From: Scytonema sp. RU_4_4
Lineage (GTDB): Bacteria; Cyanobacteriota; Cyanobacteriia; Cyanobacteriales; Nostocaceae
Direction: 5' to 3'
NCBI GenBank assembly: GCA_012031965.1
Contig: JAAUSC010000019.1
Coordinates: forward strand, 1 to 55,555
DNA: 55,555 nt
Below the pieces are notes generated by a model that had not been told where the DNA came from, did no database searches, and saw nothing but the letters and a program-made list of their open reading frames with translations. Both the position numbers and the translations under genes were made by a program. Shown here piece by piece: positions 1 to 8,681 of this stretch (the stretch's first letter is position 1; each line of letters opens with the position of its first letter).

Positions 1-60
1 TTTAGCTATAAAACAAACCAATGATAAAAGTATAGGACTAGCCCTTTCAAGGTAACTCGA

Positions 61-131
61 ATGGCGATACGCGGAGCGTCAAGCCTCTGGCTTATCGCCC
101 AGAGCAAGAGACGCACCAGAGGTGTATCGCC
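61..131. repeat. folded palindromic repeat element
   Basis: The outer arms GGCGATAC (63-70) and GTATCGCC (124-131) are exact reverse complements. Nested arms CCTCTGG and CCAGAGG lie inside, so the element can fold into a long branched hairpin. This resembles the small dispersed palindromes common in Nostocales genomes. Mobility is not shown by the sequence. Confidence 0.6.
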
Positions 132-299
132 ACCCGTCTGACGGTAAGTGTCAAAAGCCTGGAACAACCAAATTACGTTCATACACATGATGTCCCATTT
201 ATGAGCGTGCGTAAGTCCTAAAATATTGCTTAGGTCAATCTGTTCTAAGAGAGGTTAATCACCTCTGTTAGAGGATGTTTGAAAAGTATAGTTTTTGTC

Positions 300-470
300 A
301 TGCTGTTCGCGTAGCGTGCGCCTTAGCGCATACGTAGCGCAGCGGAGTGAAGCATCTCAGCCTCAACGAAAAATTGGGATTCTGAGGCTATGCCTAACGG
401 CAGGCTTCGCCAACGCCGCGCCAAGGCGTTAGCGTAGCGTCTGGTGAAGGAGATACGCTCCATTTCATTC
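300..470. repeat. cluster of GCGTAGCG-type short palindromic repeats
   Basis: Repeated units such as TTCGCGTAGCGTGCGCC, TACGTAGCGCAGCGG and GGCGTTAGCGTAGCG crowd this block. Related units occur at 34100-34150 and inside the NRPS gene at 45537-45563. They look like cyanobacterial REP-like elements. Confidence 0.6.
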
Positions 471-735
471 CGTAAGAAAGCGGGAAGCCGCAAAGCGTCT
501 ACAGAATGACAAATTGTACTTATCTTGGACTTTCCAAACATCCTCTTAGAGCTTTCTTAAAGAAAATACACAATATTCTGGTGAAGTGAAGCTTCTATAT
601 TCGGTAAAGATTACTCTTTAGACTATAAAAAGTAGCAGTTCAATTCAGCGGGTGATTTACCCAATATGACTAGGTAGATCTCCCCTTTTAGTTTGTGATG
701 TTGAACAGGTATTGACAACTGGTTTAAAATGACTC

Positions 736-1326
736 ATGACTAAACGCATCATCGGGTTAACAGGAGGCATTGCTACAGGCAAGACAACTGTTGCTAATTA
801 TCTGGCTAATGCTTACAATTTACACATTTTAGACGCAGATACCTATGCCAGAGAAGCTGTATCTGTCGGTTCACCGATTTTAAAAGACATTGCTCAACGT
901 TACGGAAAACAAATTTTACTCACAGACGGTAACCTCAACCGTCAAAAGCTGGGTGAGATTATTTTTAACAATCAAGAGGAACGCCACTGGGTAGAACATT
1001 TGATTCATCCTTATGTGGGCGATCGCTTTCTAGAAAAAATTGCCGTATCACCTGTACAAACATTGGTGTTAGTTGTCCCTTTGCTATTTGAAGCGGGAAT
1101 GACCGATTTAGTGACAGAAATTTGGGTCGTCAGTTGTTCAGAACAACAGCAACTGCAAAGATTGATGGAGCGGAATCATTTCACTTTAGAGCAAGCACAA
1201 GCACGTATCACAAGTCAAATGTCAATAGCAGAAAAAGTAGCCCGTGCAGATGTTATGTTGGATAATTCTTCCACTCTGGAGGTTCTGCTCAAACAAGTAG
1301 ATACAGCCATTTCAGAGATTTTGTAG
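736..1326 (+). CDS. coaE: dephospho-CoA kinase CoaE
   Basis: Catalyses the last step of coenzyme A synthesis, ATP-dependent phosphorylation of the 3'-hydroxyl of dephospho-CoA, in the cytoplasm. The 196-residue length is normal for the family. The N-terminus has the P-loop GLTGGIATGKTT (residues 7-18), followed by LDADTYAREAV (the DAD substrate motif near residue 33) and VPLLFEAGM, all typical of CoaE. The ATG start places the P-loop at the usual distance from the N-terminus. It converges with the photolyase-like gene, with only 26 bp between stops. Nothing looks unusual. Confidence 0.95.
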   Translation: MTKRIIGLTGGIATGKTTVANYLANAYNLHILDADTYAREAVSVGSPILKDIAQRYGKQILLTDGNLNRQKLGEIIFNNQEERHWVEHLIHPYVGDRFLEKIAVSPVQTLVLVVPLLFEAGMTDLVTEIWVVSCSEQQQLQRLMERNHFTLEQAQARITSQMSIAEKVARADVMLDNSSTLEVLLKQVDTAISEIL

Positions 1327-1352
1327 CTGTGATCACTTTAGTTTTACCAGTT

Positions 1353-2207
1353 TCACCTTTTGCTTTTCTTTCCTTTTTGCCAACTTTGACTATTAGGTTG
1401 TTTCGTAAATTCGCCTTTAGGAAACAGCCGCGCTTCTAACTCTTCATAGCTTCCTTCAAAGTCACACTTACCATATAAAGGACATTTTCGACAATAAATG
1501 CCTTCAGTGTAGCGTTCCAGGTTTTCGCGGTTGAAAAAATAGGGTTTATGGCTAAAGGTGCTGGCTACCCACTGCCATGACATATTATTACTTGCTGGAT
1601 CACCATCTAAAAGATGTTCGAGAAACCACTTTGCCCCCGCTTGCCAACGAGTACGTTGCCAATGGATGATGTAAGCTGCCATCCACATGCGTGCATGGTT
1701 GTGCAAGTATCCAGTTTCTCGTAAGTCCTGATTGAAGCTATCAATGCACACTCGTCCTGTGGTGCCTTGTTTGATATCATCAGGTAATTCAGACGCATAT
1801 TGTGCAACAGTGTACCCAGTTTTATATTCCTCTTGGTCTTTCCAGATGTGATCCCCTAGCTTGACATAAAGCCTTTGCCAGTAGTCACGCCAACCCAACT
1901 CGTTAATGAGTTTATTTGCATCGTCTTGGTGTTTGACGCGCCCAAGAACATGATCCCGAATTTCTCGTAAGCTGAGAACCCCATAGCGAATATAGGGTGA
2001 TAATCGCGTTACCGCACCTGTGAAAAAGTTACGTGTTTTCCCGTAACGTACAGGATCTACTTTTTGCAGTGCTTCAACAGCAGCTTTGCGTCCACCCACG
2101 GTTTCGCTAGTGTGGTCATCGCGTTGTGAGGCTTTGGGGAATTGTTCGCGGAGGTAGGCTACCAACTCATCGCGGTTGGCAAAGTCGCGTCGCATATCTT
2201 TAGTCAT
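1353..2207 (-). CDS. photolyase/cryptochrome-like FAD-binding protein lacking the antenna domain
   Basis: The 284 residues match the C-terminal alpha-helical FAD-binding domain of the photolyase/cryptochrome family: SPYIRYGVLSLREI, NELGWRDYWQRLY, the HNHARMWMAAYIIHW helix, and DGDPASNNMSWQWVAST. The usual N-terminal alpha/beta domain of about 200 residues that binds the antenna pigment is absent, and the upstream DNA does not encode it. Near the C-terminus lies a C-x2-C-x5-C cluster (CRKCPLYGKC), which could bind metal or Fe-S. It may be a DNA-repair enzyme or a light-sensing flavoprotein. The family is clear; the activity is not. Confidence 0.85.
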   Translation of the reverse strand: MTKDMRRDFANRDELVAYLREQFPKASQRDDHTSETVGGRKAAVEALQKVDPVRYGKTRNFFTGAVTRLSPYIRYGVLSLREIRDHVLGRVKHQDDANKLINELGWRDYWQRLYVKLGDHIWKDQEEYKTGYTVAQYASELPDDIKQGTTGRVCIDSFNQDLRETGYLHNHARMWMAAYIIHWQRTRWQAGAKWFLEHLLDGDPASNNMSWQWVASTFSHKPYFFNRENLERYTEGIYCRKCPLYGKCDFEGSYEELEARLFPKGEFTKQPNSQSWQKGKKSKR

Positions 2208-2898
2208 TGTGCGTTAAAGTTGCAGGTTTGAGATTGCCGGATAACTCAAGTCGTGGCTAGACAAACAAAGCTTGCGGAGGCAGTCTAACTCCCTATTATT
2301 GCGTGTCTTTAGATAAAAGCTTCAAGCTTGACCGCTTGACACTACTTTTTACCATAATTTTTTATTGAGTGTTGAAAATCTGTGATTTTTTTAGTTTATA
2401 CTGAATTTTAAACTAAATCCTGTATCAGTCAAGGCTTCTTCATTCAAGCTTTATATATCATTTAAAAATCTGACAAGAAGAGTGAATTCTTAATAAAGAT
2501 GCAATATAAAACAAAGTCATAAAAAATGAGAACAATCATCAATATTTCTCTCGAAAAAGTATTTATTGAGAGAAATATTTTTGGTTATCTTGTTGAAATT
2601 AACAACCTATTTATGAAACAATACGGTTCAGTTCAAAACACAGCCCCGAGCTTGGAGCTATATACAGCAGTTTGCCACTGAGCGAGGTACAGAACCCAGA
2701 TTCAAGACCGGCAAAAGTAGGCTTTGTTCCAAAGGCTGTTAACTTTGCACTATACGCGGGTGACATCTACCGTGAACCGTATCAATTTCTAAAATTCGTT
2801 TCTTTTGTCAATTTTGTATGACAACTTGAAGAGAACGAAGTTTATGCCAAGCTTTTTTCAAAGGAGAAGAGAGTGTTAAAAATTAAGGGAGTTTCAAG
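2208..2898. other. long intergenic region upstream of hypX
   Basis: There is no gene across about 690 bp between the divergent photolyase-like gene and hypX. It is AT-rich and contains one strong hairpin (2541-2579). The string ATACGGTTCAGTT near 2620 recurs near 34625 in another gene-poor region. Confidence 0.6.
2541..2579. repeat. 12-bp perfect inverted repeat (hairpin)
   Basis: AATATTTCTCTC (2541-2552) and GAGAGAAATATT (2568-2579) are exact reverse complements around a 15-nt AT-rich loop, followed by TTTTGG. It could be a terminator-like or leader structure about 320 bp upstream of hypX. It is too far from the photolyase-like gene to be its terminator, since that gene reads away from here. 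Confidence 0.5.
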
Positions 2899-4716
2899 GT
2901 GAAGATTTTATTTTTAGTAACCGCATACAATAGTTTGACTCAACGTGCGCATATAGAGGTTACAGCTCGCGGTCATGATGTTTCAATTGAATTAGCTATA
3001 AGTGACAAGGTTATGGCTGAAGCAGTTGAACTGTATCAGCCAGATTTGATTATTGCGCCAATGTTGAAAACTGCAATACCGGAAAATATTTGGCAACACC
3101 ATTTGTGTATTATCATTCATCCTGGAATTAAGGGAGATAGAGGTCCCTCATCTCTAGATTGGGCAATCATGACTAACACAGAGAATTGGGGCGTAACAGC
3201 CTTACAAGCGACCGCAGAAATGGATACTGGTGACATCTGGTCGTCTCAAACCTTCCAAATGCGTCAGTGTAGTAAAAGTTGTTTGTACAGAGCAGAAGTG
3301 ACTGAAGCTGCTATCAAAGTTCTTCTAGAAACTATTGAACGTTTCCAAAGTAGAAACTTTGTACCAGAACCGCTAGATTATAGACAAGAGGATGTCAAAG
3401 GTTGTCTGCGTCCATACATGAGACAAAATGTCAGAGCCATTGACTGGGCGTCAGAATCAATGTCCAATATTATCAGAAAAATTCGTGCGGGTGATAGCCA
3501 GCCTGGTGTACTAGATACAATTTACGGAGAAGAATATTACCTCTATGGCGCTCATGAAGAAGATAGTTTGAAAGGAACTCCTGGAGAAATTATTGCTCAA
3601 CGGTACGGTGCTATTTGCCGCGCAGCTCGTGATGGTGCTGTTTGGATATCACATCTGAAAAAGAGAAAGAAAGAAAATCAGTCATTTGTTAAATTACCAG
3701 CAGCATTAGTGTTAGGCGAACATTTAAAAAATATTCCTGAACTCCCCTTGCCTTTATACGTTTCTTCTACTGATAGAACATATAAAGAGATATGGTATCA
3801 AGAAAAGAACAATGTAGGATACCTACATTTTGATTTTTATAATGGGGCAATGAGTACTGACCAGTGCCATAGATTAAGAGATGCCTTTCTCGATGTGTGC
3901 AATCGGGATACAAAAGTGATTGTCTTAATGGGAGGTTATGATTTTTGGTCAAATGGAATTCATCTTAACGTTATTGAAGCAGCAGAAAACCCTGCAGAGG
4001 AATCATGGCGCAATATTAACGCCATGAATGACCTGGTTTATGCAATTCTCACAACGAATACACACCAAGTTATTGCAGCTCTGCAGGGAAATGCAGCTGC
4101 TGGAGGTGTTATGCTGGCATTAGCTGCAGATATTGTTTATTGCCGCAGAGGAATTGTTTTAAACCCACACTATAAACAAATGGGATTGTACGGTTCTGAG
4201 TATTGGACATATTCACTGCCTAAACGTGTAGGTACAAAAAAAGCCATTGAACTGACAGGTAATTGTATGCCGATGGGTACACAAGTAGCTAAAGAGATAG
4301 GACTGATTGACGATTTCTTTGGAGAAAATCATATTATTTTCCAAAAAAAAATTGAGCTAATTGCAGAAGAAATTGCTAAAAATCCTAATTATGAAAATAA
4401 ATTGACCTTAAAGATTGAGAATCGGCTCACAGATGAGCAATATAAACCTCTGGAAGATTATCGGAAAGAGGAATTGGAAAAAATGAAAATAAATTTCTAT
4501 GAGCCAGATCAGAGTTATCACACTGCCCGTTATAATTTTGTTTACAAAGTAACCCCTTTAAAGACTCCACTGCATCTAGCAAAACATCGTCAAATTGGTC
4601 ATACTTTAGAACAGTGTGCTTTATTACCGTCAGAAGAATCTATCAAAATCCATTATTTAGACTTTGAACAAACTTGTTCGCTTGCTCAAGCAAGCGAACA
4701 AGTAGAAGAACACTAG
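2899..4716 (+). CDS. hypX: HypX/HoxX-type hydrogenase maturation protein (formyltransferase-enoyl-CoA hydratase fusion)
   Basis: HypX makes the active-site CO ligand of some [NiFe] hydrogenases: it moves a formyl group from formyl-tetrahydrofolate to CoA and then decarbonylates formyl-CoA. The 605-residue protein has the two expected halves. The first is a formyltransferase-like half (residues 1 to about 270) with HPGIKGDRGPSS at 74-85 and DTGDIW at 109-114. The second is a crotonase-fold half (about 290-520) with the oxyanion-hole-like stretch GNAAAGGVMLALAADIV. The start is GTG, preceded by AAGGGAG. No hydrogenase structural or hyp genes are in this window, so its partner must be elsewhere or its role differs. 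The last codons lie inside a 15-bp inverted repeat. Confidence 0.87.
   Translation: MKILFLVTAYNSLTQRAHIEVTARGHDVSIELAISDKVMAEAVELYQPDLIIAPMLKTAIPENIWQHHLCIIIHPGIKGDRGPSSLDWAIMTNTENWGVTALQATAEMDTGDIWSSQTFQMRQCSKSCLYRAEVTEAAIKVLLETIERFQSRNFVPEPLDYRQEDVKGCLRPYMRQNVRAIDWASESMSNIIRKIRAGDSQPGVLDTIYGEEYYLYGAHEEDSLKGTPGEIIAQRYGAICRAARDGAVWISHLKKRKKENQSFVKLPAALVLGEHLKNIPELPLPLYVSSTDRTYKEIWYQEKNNVGYLHFDFYNGAMSTDQCHRLRDAFLDVCNRDTKVIVLMGGYDFWSNGIHLNVIEAAENPAEESWRNINAMNDLVYAILTTNTHQVIAALQGNAAAGGVMLALAADIVYCRRGIVLNPHYKQMGLYGSEYWTYSLPKRVGTKKAIELTGNCMPMGTQVAKEIGLIDDFFGENHIIFQKKIELIAEEIAKNPNYENKLTLKIENRLTDEQYKPLEDYRKEELEKMKINFYEPDQSYHTARYNFVYKVTPLKTPLHLAKHRQIGHTLEQCALLPSEESIKIHYLDFEQTCSLAQASEQVEEH
4672..4703. 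repeat. 15-bp perfect inverted repeat inside the 3' end of hypX
   Basis: ACTTGTTCGCTTGCT (4672-4686) pairs exactly with the following AGCAAGCGAACAAGT (4689-4703), with only CA between the arms. It encodes part of the HypX C-terminus and sits 13 bp before the end of the stop codon. It is not followed by a T-run, so a simple intrinsic terminator is not supported. Confidence 0.7.
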
Positions 4717-4850
4717 CTGATGCTGATAATGTTAGATTTTAAATTAATCCAGGTACGACTCCTCATCACACAGATTTATTGCAGGTTGTGTATCAGAGGG
4801 CAGTGTATTTTCTATCCTAGGTTATAAGGAAAACACTCTTAACGTTGATA

Positions 4851-5405
4851 TTACTCAAACACGGGAGGCCATATTTCAGAAATCGCGATTTCCCAACCAG
4901 AAAATAACTCTGGAATAGTTAGTTTCTCCTCACCCGCCAACAGTTCCACTTCACCAACTGGACGATATACACTCACAGTTAGCTTATCTGGATTAATCAG
5001 TATCCCAACTTGTGCTCCCAATTGCAAAAATAACTTTATTTTCTCTTCAATTGGACGAACACGGTCTGTTTTCGATTTAATTTCCACAACCAAATCTGGA
5101 ACCAAGTTGGCAAAGTCACGCACGGTGCGTTTCAATCTTTGTGCTGATACAAAGGAAACATCCGGTGCTCGTAAGTCAGTATTAGGCATGATGAAGCCAC
5201 CACTGGAATCAAATATTCTTCCAAGTCGGCGAGGCTTAACCCAGTTACCCAGCAGTCTGATAAACTCAGCCCCAATTTCGCTCGATTCAATATCTGATGG
5301 TCCCATGACAATGATGTTACCTTCTTGTAATTCCAGCTGGTAGTCGCGCTGGTCTTCTTGTAGTTTTTCTTGCAGTCTTTCTAAGTCCTGGATGGTGAGA
5401 GTCAT
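4851..5405 (-). CDS. Uma2 family endonuclease (DUF820)
   Basis: The 184 residues have the Uma2/DUF820 layout, a PD-(D/E)XK nuclease fold abundant in cyanobacteria. There is an N-terminal helical segment, DLRAPDVSFVS (the conserved aspartate region), PDLVVEIKSKTDRVRP (E-x-K catalytic pair), then KIKLFLQLGAQVGILINPDKLTVSVYRP. The physiological role of this family is not established, although many copies sit in variable regions. It starts at ATG 5405 and is divergent from the next PD-(D/E)XK gene, with 125 bp between the starts. Confidence 0.88.
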   Translation of the reverse strand: MTLTIQDLERLQEKLQEDQRDYQLELQEGNIIVMGPSDIESSEIGAEFIRLLGNWVKPRRLGRIFDSSGGFIMPNTDLRAPDVSFVSAQRLKRTVRDFANLVPDLVVEIKSKTDRVRPIEEKIKLFLQLGAQVGILINPDKLTVSVYRPVGEVELLAGEEKLTIPELFSGWEIAISEIWPPVFE

Positions 5406-5530
5406 GGAAACCTCAACAGTGAGTCTGCTCCTACAACTATCTTACTCGTCAATGATTAAACGTACAATTTTGCCAAAATGGAATATGACATCAGAATTTA
5501 ACATCAGATAATAGCTAGTTTCAAAAAACT

Positions 5531-6160
5531 ATGATTCAAGTCATCCAAGCTCAAAATGTCACTCTTGCTTATCTAGAAGAAAGATTTGGGCTACAACAGG
5601 CTGAGAATGAAGATTTTTTTATAGAATGGTTTGATTCCTTACCAGAGATTACAGATTTAGAAAAGCAGTCTTTAGACAAAGTAAAATATCATTTTCTTCG
5701 TTTAGTCAAACGTCCTCCTTTATTGGAAGAAGCAGTGAAATTAGTGGTGTTATCTCCCTTGCTGAGTTTAGCTGGATTTTATGATGAACCTTTTTTTCTT
5801 AAAAGTGAACAATCTATAGAAATTTCTTTGGAGGATGAAGGAGAAATTGTACGTGGGCGTATTGATGTGTTAGTTATTAAACAACAGTTTTGGTTACTTG
5901 TTATCGAGTCTAAGAATGCCGGATTTTCTCTTATGACAGCAATACCACAAGCACTAGCTTATATGTTCAGTAACCCTAACCCTGAACAACCAACTTTTGG
6001 ATTAGTACTCAATGGTAGTCATTTTACTTTTCTTAAACTGACTAAGCAAGATACACCAAAATATGCTTTGTCAGATGAATTTACACTATTAAAGCGCGAA
6101 AATGAATTATATAAAGTTCTCAGTATATTAAAAAAGCTCAGTCAAATTCTGAGTCAATAG
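5531..6160 (+). CDS. PD-(D/E)XK nuclease-fold protein (type I restriction R-subunit N-terminal-like)
   Basis: The 209-residue protein belongs to a cyanobacterial family usually annotated as restriction endonuclease subunit R-like. The core GRIDVLVIKQQFWLLVIESKNA gives the D...E-x-K nuclease signature around residues 115-140. The following PQALAYMFSN is the usual helix after the active site. No methylase or specificity subunit is adjacent, so a working restriction system is not supported. The stop is only 2 bp before the cysteine desulfurase start, so the two genes are probably co-transcribed. Confidence 0.75.
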   Translation: MIQVIQAQNVTLAYLEERFGLQQAENEDFFIEWFDSLPEITDLEKQSLDKVKYHFLRLVKRPPLLEEAVKLVVLSPLLSLAGFYDEPFFLKSEQSIEISLEDEGEIVRGRIDVLVIKQQFWLLVIESKNAGFSLMTAIPQALAYMFSNPNPEQPTFGLVLNGSHFTFLKLTKQDTPKYALSDEFTLLKRENELYKVLSILKKLSQILSQ

Positions 6161-6162
6161 CC

Positions 6163-7329
6163 ATGTCTCAACGCCCTATCTACCTCGACTCTCACGCTAC
6201 TACACCCGTGGATGAACGGGTACTAACAGCAATGCTACCCTACTTCAGCGAACACTTTGGTAACCCCTCCAGCATCAATCATCTTTATGGCTGGGAAGCA
6301 GAAGCTGCTGTCAAACAAACGCGGGAATTTCTCGCAGTAGCCATCAACGCCACACCAGAAGAAATTGTTTTCACCAGTGGCGCGACAGAAGCGAATAATT
6401 TAGCTATCAAAGGTGTTGCAGAAGCCTATTTTCAGAAAGGACAGCATATTATTACTGTTGTAACAGAACACAGTGCTGTTCTTGACCCTTGCAAATATCT
6501 TAAAACTCTTGGTTTTGAAATCACCATCCTCTCAGTCAAAAAAGATGGACTGATTGATTTGACTGAGTTAGAAAAAGCTTTCCGTCCTGACACAATTCTC
6601 GTTTCGGTGATGGCTGCGAATAACGAAATTGGGGTTTTGCAACCATTGGCAGAAATTGGTACTCTGTGTCGCGATCGCAATGTCCTTTTCCACACCGATG
6701 CAGCACAAGCTATTGGTAAAATTCTTCTTGATGTGCAAGCGATGAAAATTGACATGATGTCGCTAACCGCACATAAAGTATACGGTCCCAAGGGGATCGG
6801 TGCGCTGTACGTCCGCCGCCGCAACCCCAGAGTACAACTTGCGCCTCAACAGCACGGTGGTGGACACGAACGAGGTATGCGTTCTGGCACTTTGTATACA
6901 CCGCAAATCGTAGGATTTGGTAAAGCGATTGAGATTGCTTTAGAAGAACAAGCCAGAGAAAACCAACGCCTGACACAGTTAAGACAAAGATTGTGGAAAA
7001 AACTTTCCCAATTAGAGGGAATTCATCTTAATGGACATCCTACTCAGCGACTCCCAGGAAATTTAAATCTCACTGTTGAGGGGGTAGATGGATCTGCACT
7101 ATTGTTAGGATTACAACCAGTTATGGCAGTCTCTTCTGGATCTGCTTGCTCCTCGGTAACGATTGCACCTTCCCATGTTCTCATGGCACTTGGACACTCG
7201 GAACAACAGGCTTACGCGTCGATACGATTTGGTATAGGACGCTTTAATACCCTTGAGGAGATTGACAAAGTTGCAAAACACACTGTTTCTACGATTAAAA
7301 GTTTACGCAAGCAGACTTTGAAGGTGTAA
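6163..7329 (+). CDS. cysteine desulfurase (NifS/IscS family)
   Basis: A PLP-dependent enzyme that moves sulfur from cysteine to an active-site cysteine, feeding Fe-S cluster assembly or thio-modification. The 388-residue length is normal. Visible motifs are YLDSHATTPVD at the N-terminus, TSGATEANN, TEHSAVLDP, the PLP lysine in LTAHKVYGPKG (about residue 204), and the catalytic cysteine in SSGSACSS (about residue 329). It follows the PD-(D/E)XK gene with 2 bp spacing. No iscU or suf genes are adjacent. Which cyanobacterial paralogue this is cannot be settled by eye. Confidence 0.92.
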   Translation: MSQRPIYLDSHATTPVDERVLTAMLPYFSEHFGNPSSINHLYGWEAEAAVKQTREFLAVAINATPEEIVFTSGATEANNLAIKGVAEAYFQKGQHIITVVTEHSAVLDPCKYLKTLGFEITILSVKKDGLIDLTELEKAFRPDTILVSVMAANNEIGVLQPLAEIGTLCRDRNVLFHTDAAQAIGKILLDVQAMKIDMMSLTAHKVYGPKGIGALYVRRRNPRVQLAPQQHGGGHERGMRSGTLYTPQIVGFGKAIEIALEEQARENQRLTQLRQRLWKKLSQLEGIHLNGHPTQRLPGNLNLTVEGVDGSALLLGLQPVMAVSSGSACSSVTIAPSHVLMALGHSEQQAYASIRFGIGRFNTLEEIDKVAKHTVSTIKSLRKQTLKV

Positions 7330-7443
7330 ATGAAACCTCTTGCACTCTCAAGGGCTGGTAACAATGTATGAATCTGATAGGGTTAAGACCCACAAGTCTT
7401 TACAATAAACCCAGGTAGGTTAATAAAAAGTGATAGCAAGCCA

Positions 7444-7902
7444 ATGCCTAAAACAGTTGCCGATATCATGAGCCATGCTCCAATCGTCGTCCGACCAGAA
7501 ACTCCTTTACAGGAAGCGATTAAAATCCTGGCGGAACGACGTATTAGTGGGTTACCTGTTGTGAATGACGCTGGGAAGTTAGTTGGTATTATCTCGGAAA
7601 CAGACTTGATGTGGCAACAAACTGGTGTGACTCCTCCGGCTTACATCATGTTTCTTGATAGTGTTATCTATTTGCAAAATCCGGCAGATTATGAACGTGA
7701 CTTGCACAAGGTACTTGGGCAAACTGTTGGCGAAGTCATGAGCAAAAACCCTATCACCATTGCTCCTAACAAAACTATCACAGAAGCTGCTAGACTCATG
7801 CATGATCGCAATGTCCACCGCTTACCAGTACTTGACAGCGAGAGCCAAGTTATTGGTATCCTCACTCGTGGTGACATCATTCGGGCAATGGCAGCTAGTT
7901 AA
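7444..7902 (+). CDS. tandem CBS-domain protein
   Basis: The 152 residues are essentially two CBS domains: VADIMSHAPIVVRPETPLQEA...GLPVVNDAGKLVGIISETDL (about 4-60) and VGEVMSKNPITIAPNKTI...HRLPVLDSESQVIGILTRGDI (about 95-148). Paired CBS domains form a Bateman module that binds adenine nucleotides and regulates a partner or acts alone, for example on thioredoxin in plants. No enzymatic domain is fused. It is 114 bp downstream of the desulfurase with its own leader. Confidence 0.9.
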   Translation: MPKTVADIMSHAPIVVRPETPLQEAIKILAERRISGLPVVNDAGKLVGIISETDLMWQQTGVTPPAYIMFLDSVIYLQNPADYERDLHKVLGQTVGEVMSKNPITIAPNKTITEAARLMHDRNVHRLPVLDSESQVIGILTRGDIIRAMAAS

Positions 7903-7935
7903 GATGAGTGTTAGTCGTTAAGTGATAAGTTATAA

Positions 7936-7963
7936 GTCACTAGTTCATTATTGGACTAGTGAC
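7936..7963. terminator. hairpin between the CBS gene and nblB
   Basis: GTCACTAGT (7936-7944) and ACTAGTGAC (7955-7963) form a 9-bp stem with a 10-nt loop, 34 bp after the CBS stop codon. The nearest T-run (TTTTTT) starts about 17 nt later, so termination is possible but not classical. Confidence 0.4.
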
Positions 7964-8015
7964 AATCAATTGTTAACTATTTTTTGAAAACATCTTTGAA
8001 AATTGGGATCATGAA

Positions 8016-8681
8016 ATGAGTGTTACTCCTGAATCTGTTAAACAACTGCTGAATTCTGAAGATTTAGGCGATCGCCTGCGAGCAATTAACCAAATCCGTC
8101 AACTCGATCCAGCTATGGGTTTTGAATTAATTCAAAATGCTGTTAACGATAGCAATTCCCGTGTACGGTACTCAGCTGTTAGTCAGTTGGATACACTGGG
8201 TCAACAAGATTTAAATTTATCTCTGAATATATTGCGCGATCGCTTGCGCAATGATCCCGAACCCGATGTCCAAGCAGCCGCAGCAGATTGTTTGGGTGCT
8301 CTTAAATTGCATGAGGCTTTTGAAGATTTACAACAACTCTACCAAACTAGCAACGAGTGGATTGTACAATTCAGCATCATCGCTACGTTAGGGGAGTTCA
8401 ACGATCCAAGAGCTTTGGAGTTGCTAAAGACGGCACTCTCTTCAGATAATGACTTAGTTAAAACTGCAGCTATTAGTTCTCTTGGCGAGTTGGGAGATTT
8501 GCAGGCTATTCCCTTGTTAGCTCCCTATGCGACAGATCCAGATTGGCAAGTTCGCTACAGGCTGGTACAAGCCTTGAGTCGTTTAGGCGGTACAGATGCA
8601 AAGCCCATATTGGAAACTTTAGCGAATGATGAAGTAGAGGCTGTTGCAACTGAAGCTAAAAAATCTTTAACCGAGACTTGA
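8016..8681 (+). CDS. nblB: HEAT-repeat protein, NblB-like (phycobilisome degradation)
   Basis: The 221-residue protein consists of HEAT/PBS-lyase-like repeats: AINQIRQLDP, VRYSAVSQLDTLG, VQAAAADCLGAL, VKTAAISSLGELGD, VRYRLVQALSRLGG. NblB is a member of the CpcE-like family of the same size that helps dismantle phycobilisomes by acting on phycocyanobilin. The assignment rests on length, repeat type and position just upstream of nblA. A generic HEAT-repeat or bilin-lyase-like protein is the alternative. The start is ATG 8016. Confidence 0.75.
   Translation: MSVTPESVKQLLNSEDLGDRLRAINQIRQLDPAMGFELIQNAVNDSNSRVRYSAVSQLDTLGQQDLNLSLNILRDRLRNDPEPDVQAAAADCLGALKLHEAFEDLQQLYQTSNEWIVQFSIIATLGEFNDPRALELLKTALSSDNDLVKTAAISSLGELGDLQAIPLLAPYATDPDWQVRYRLVQALSRLGGTDAKPILETLANDEVEAVATEAKKSLTET

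Larger units (their letters stand above)
1..735. other. gene-free, palindrome-rich leader region
   Basis: No convincing gene is seen before coaE. The stretch holds two blocks of GC-rich palindromic repeats (listed separately) in an otherwise AT-rich background. Short open frames here are made of the repeats themselves and show no recognisable protein. Confidence 0.6.

Noticed and set aside
6-188. A 60-codon frame at the left edge
   Set aside because: Most of it is made of the folded palindromic repeat at 61-131, so coding is unlikely.
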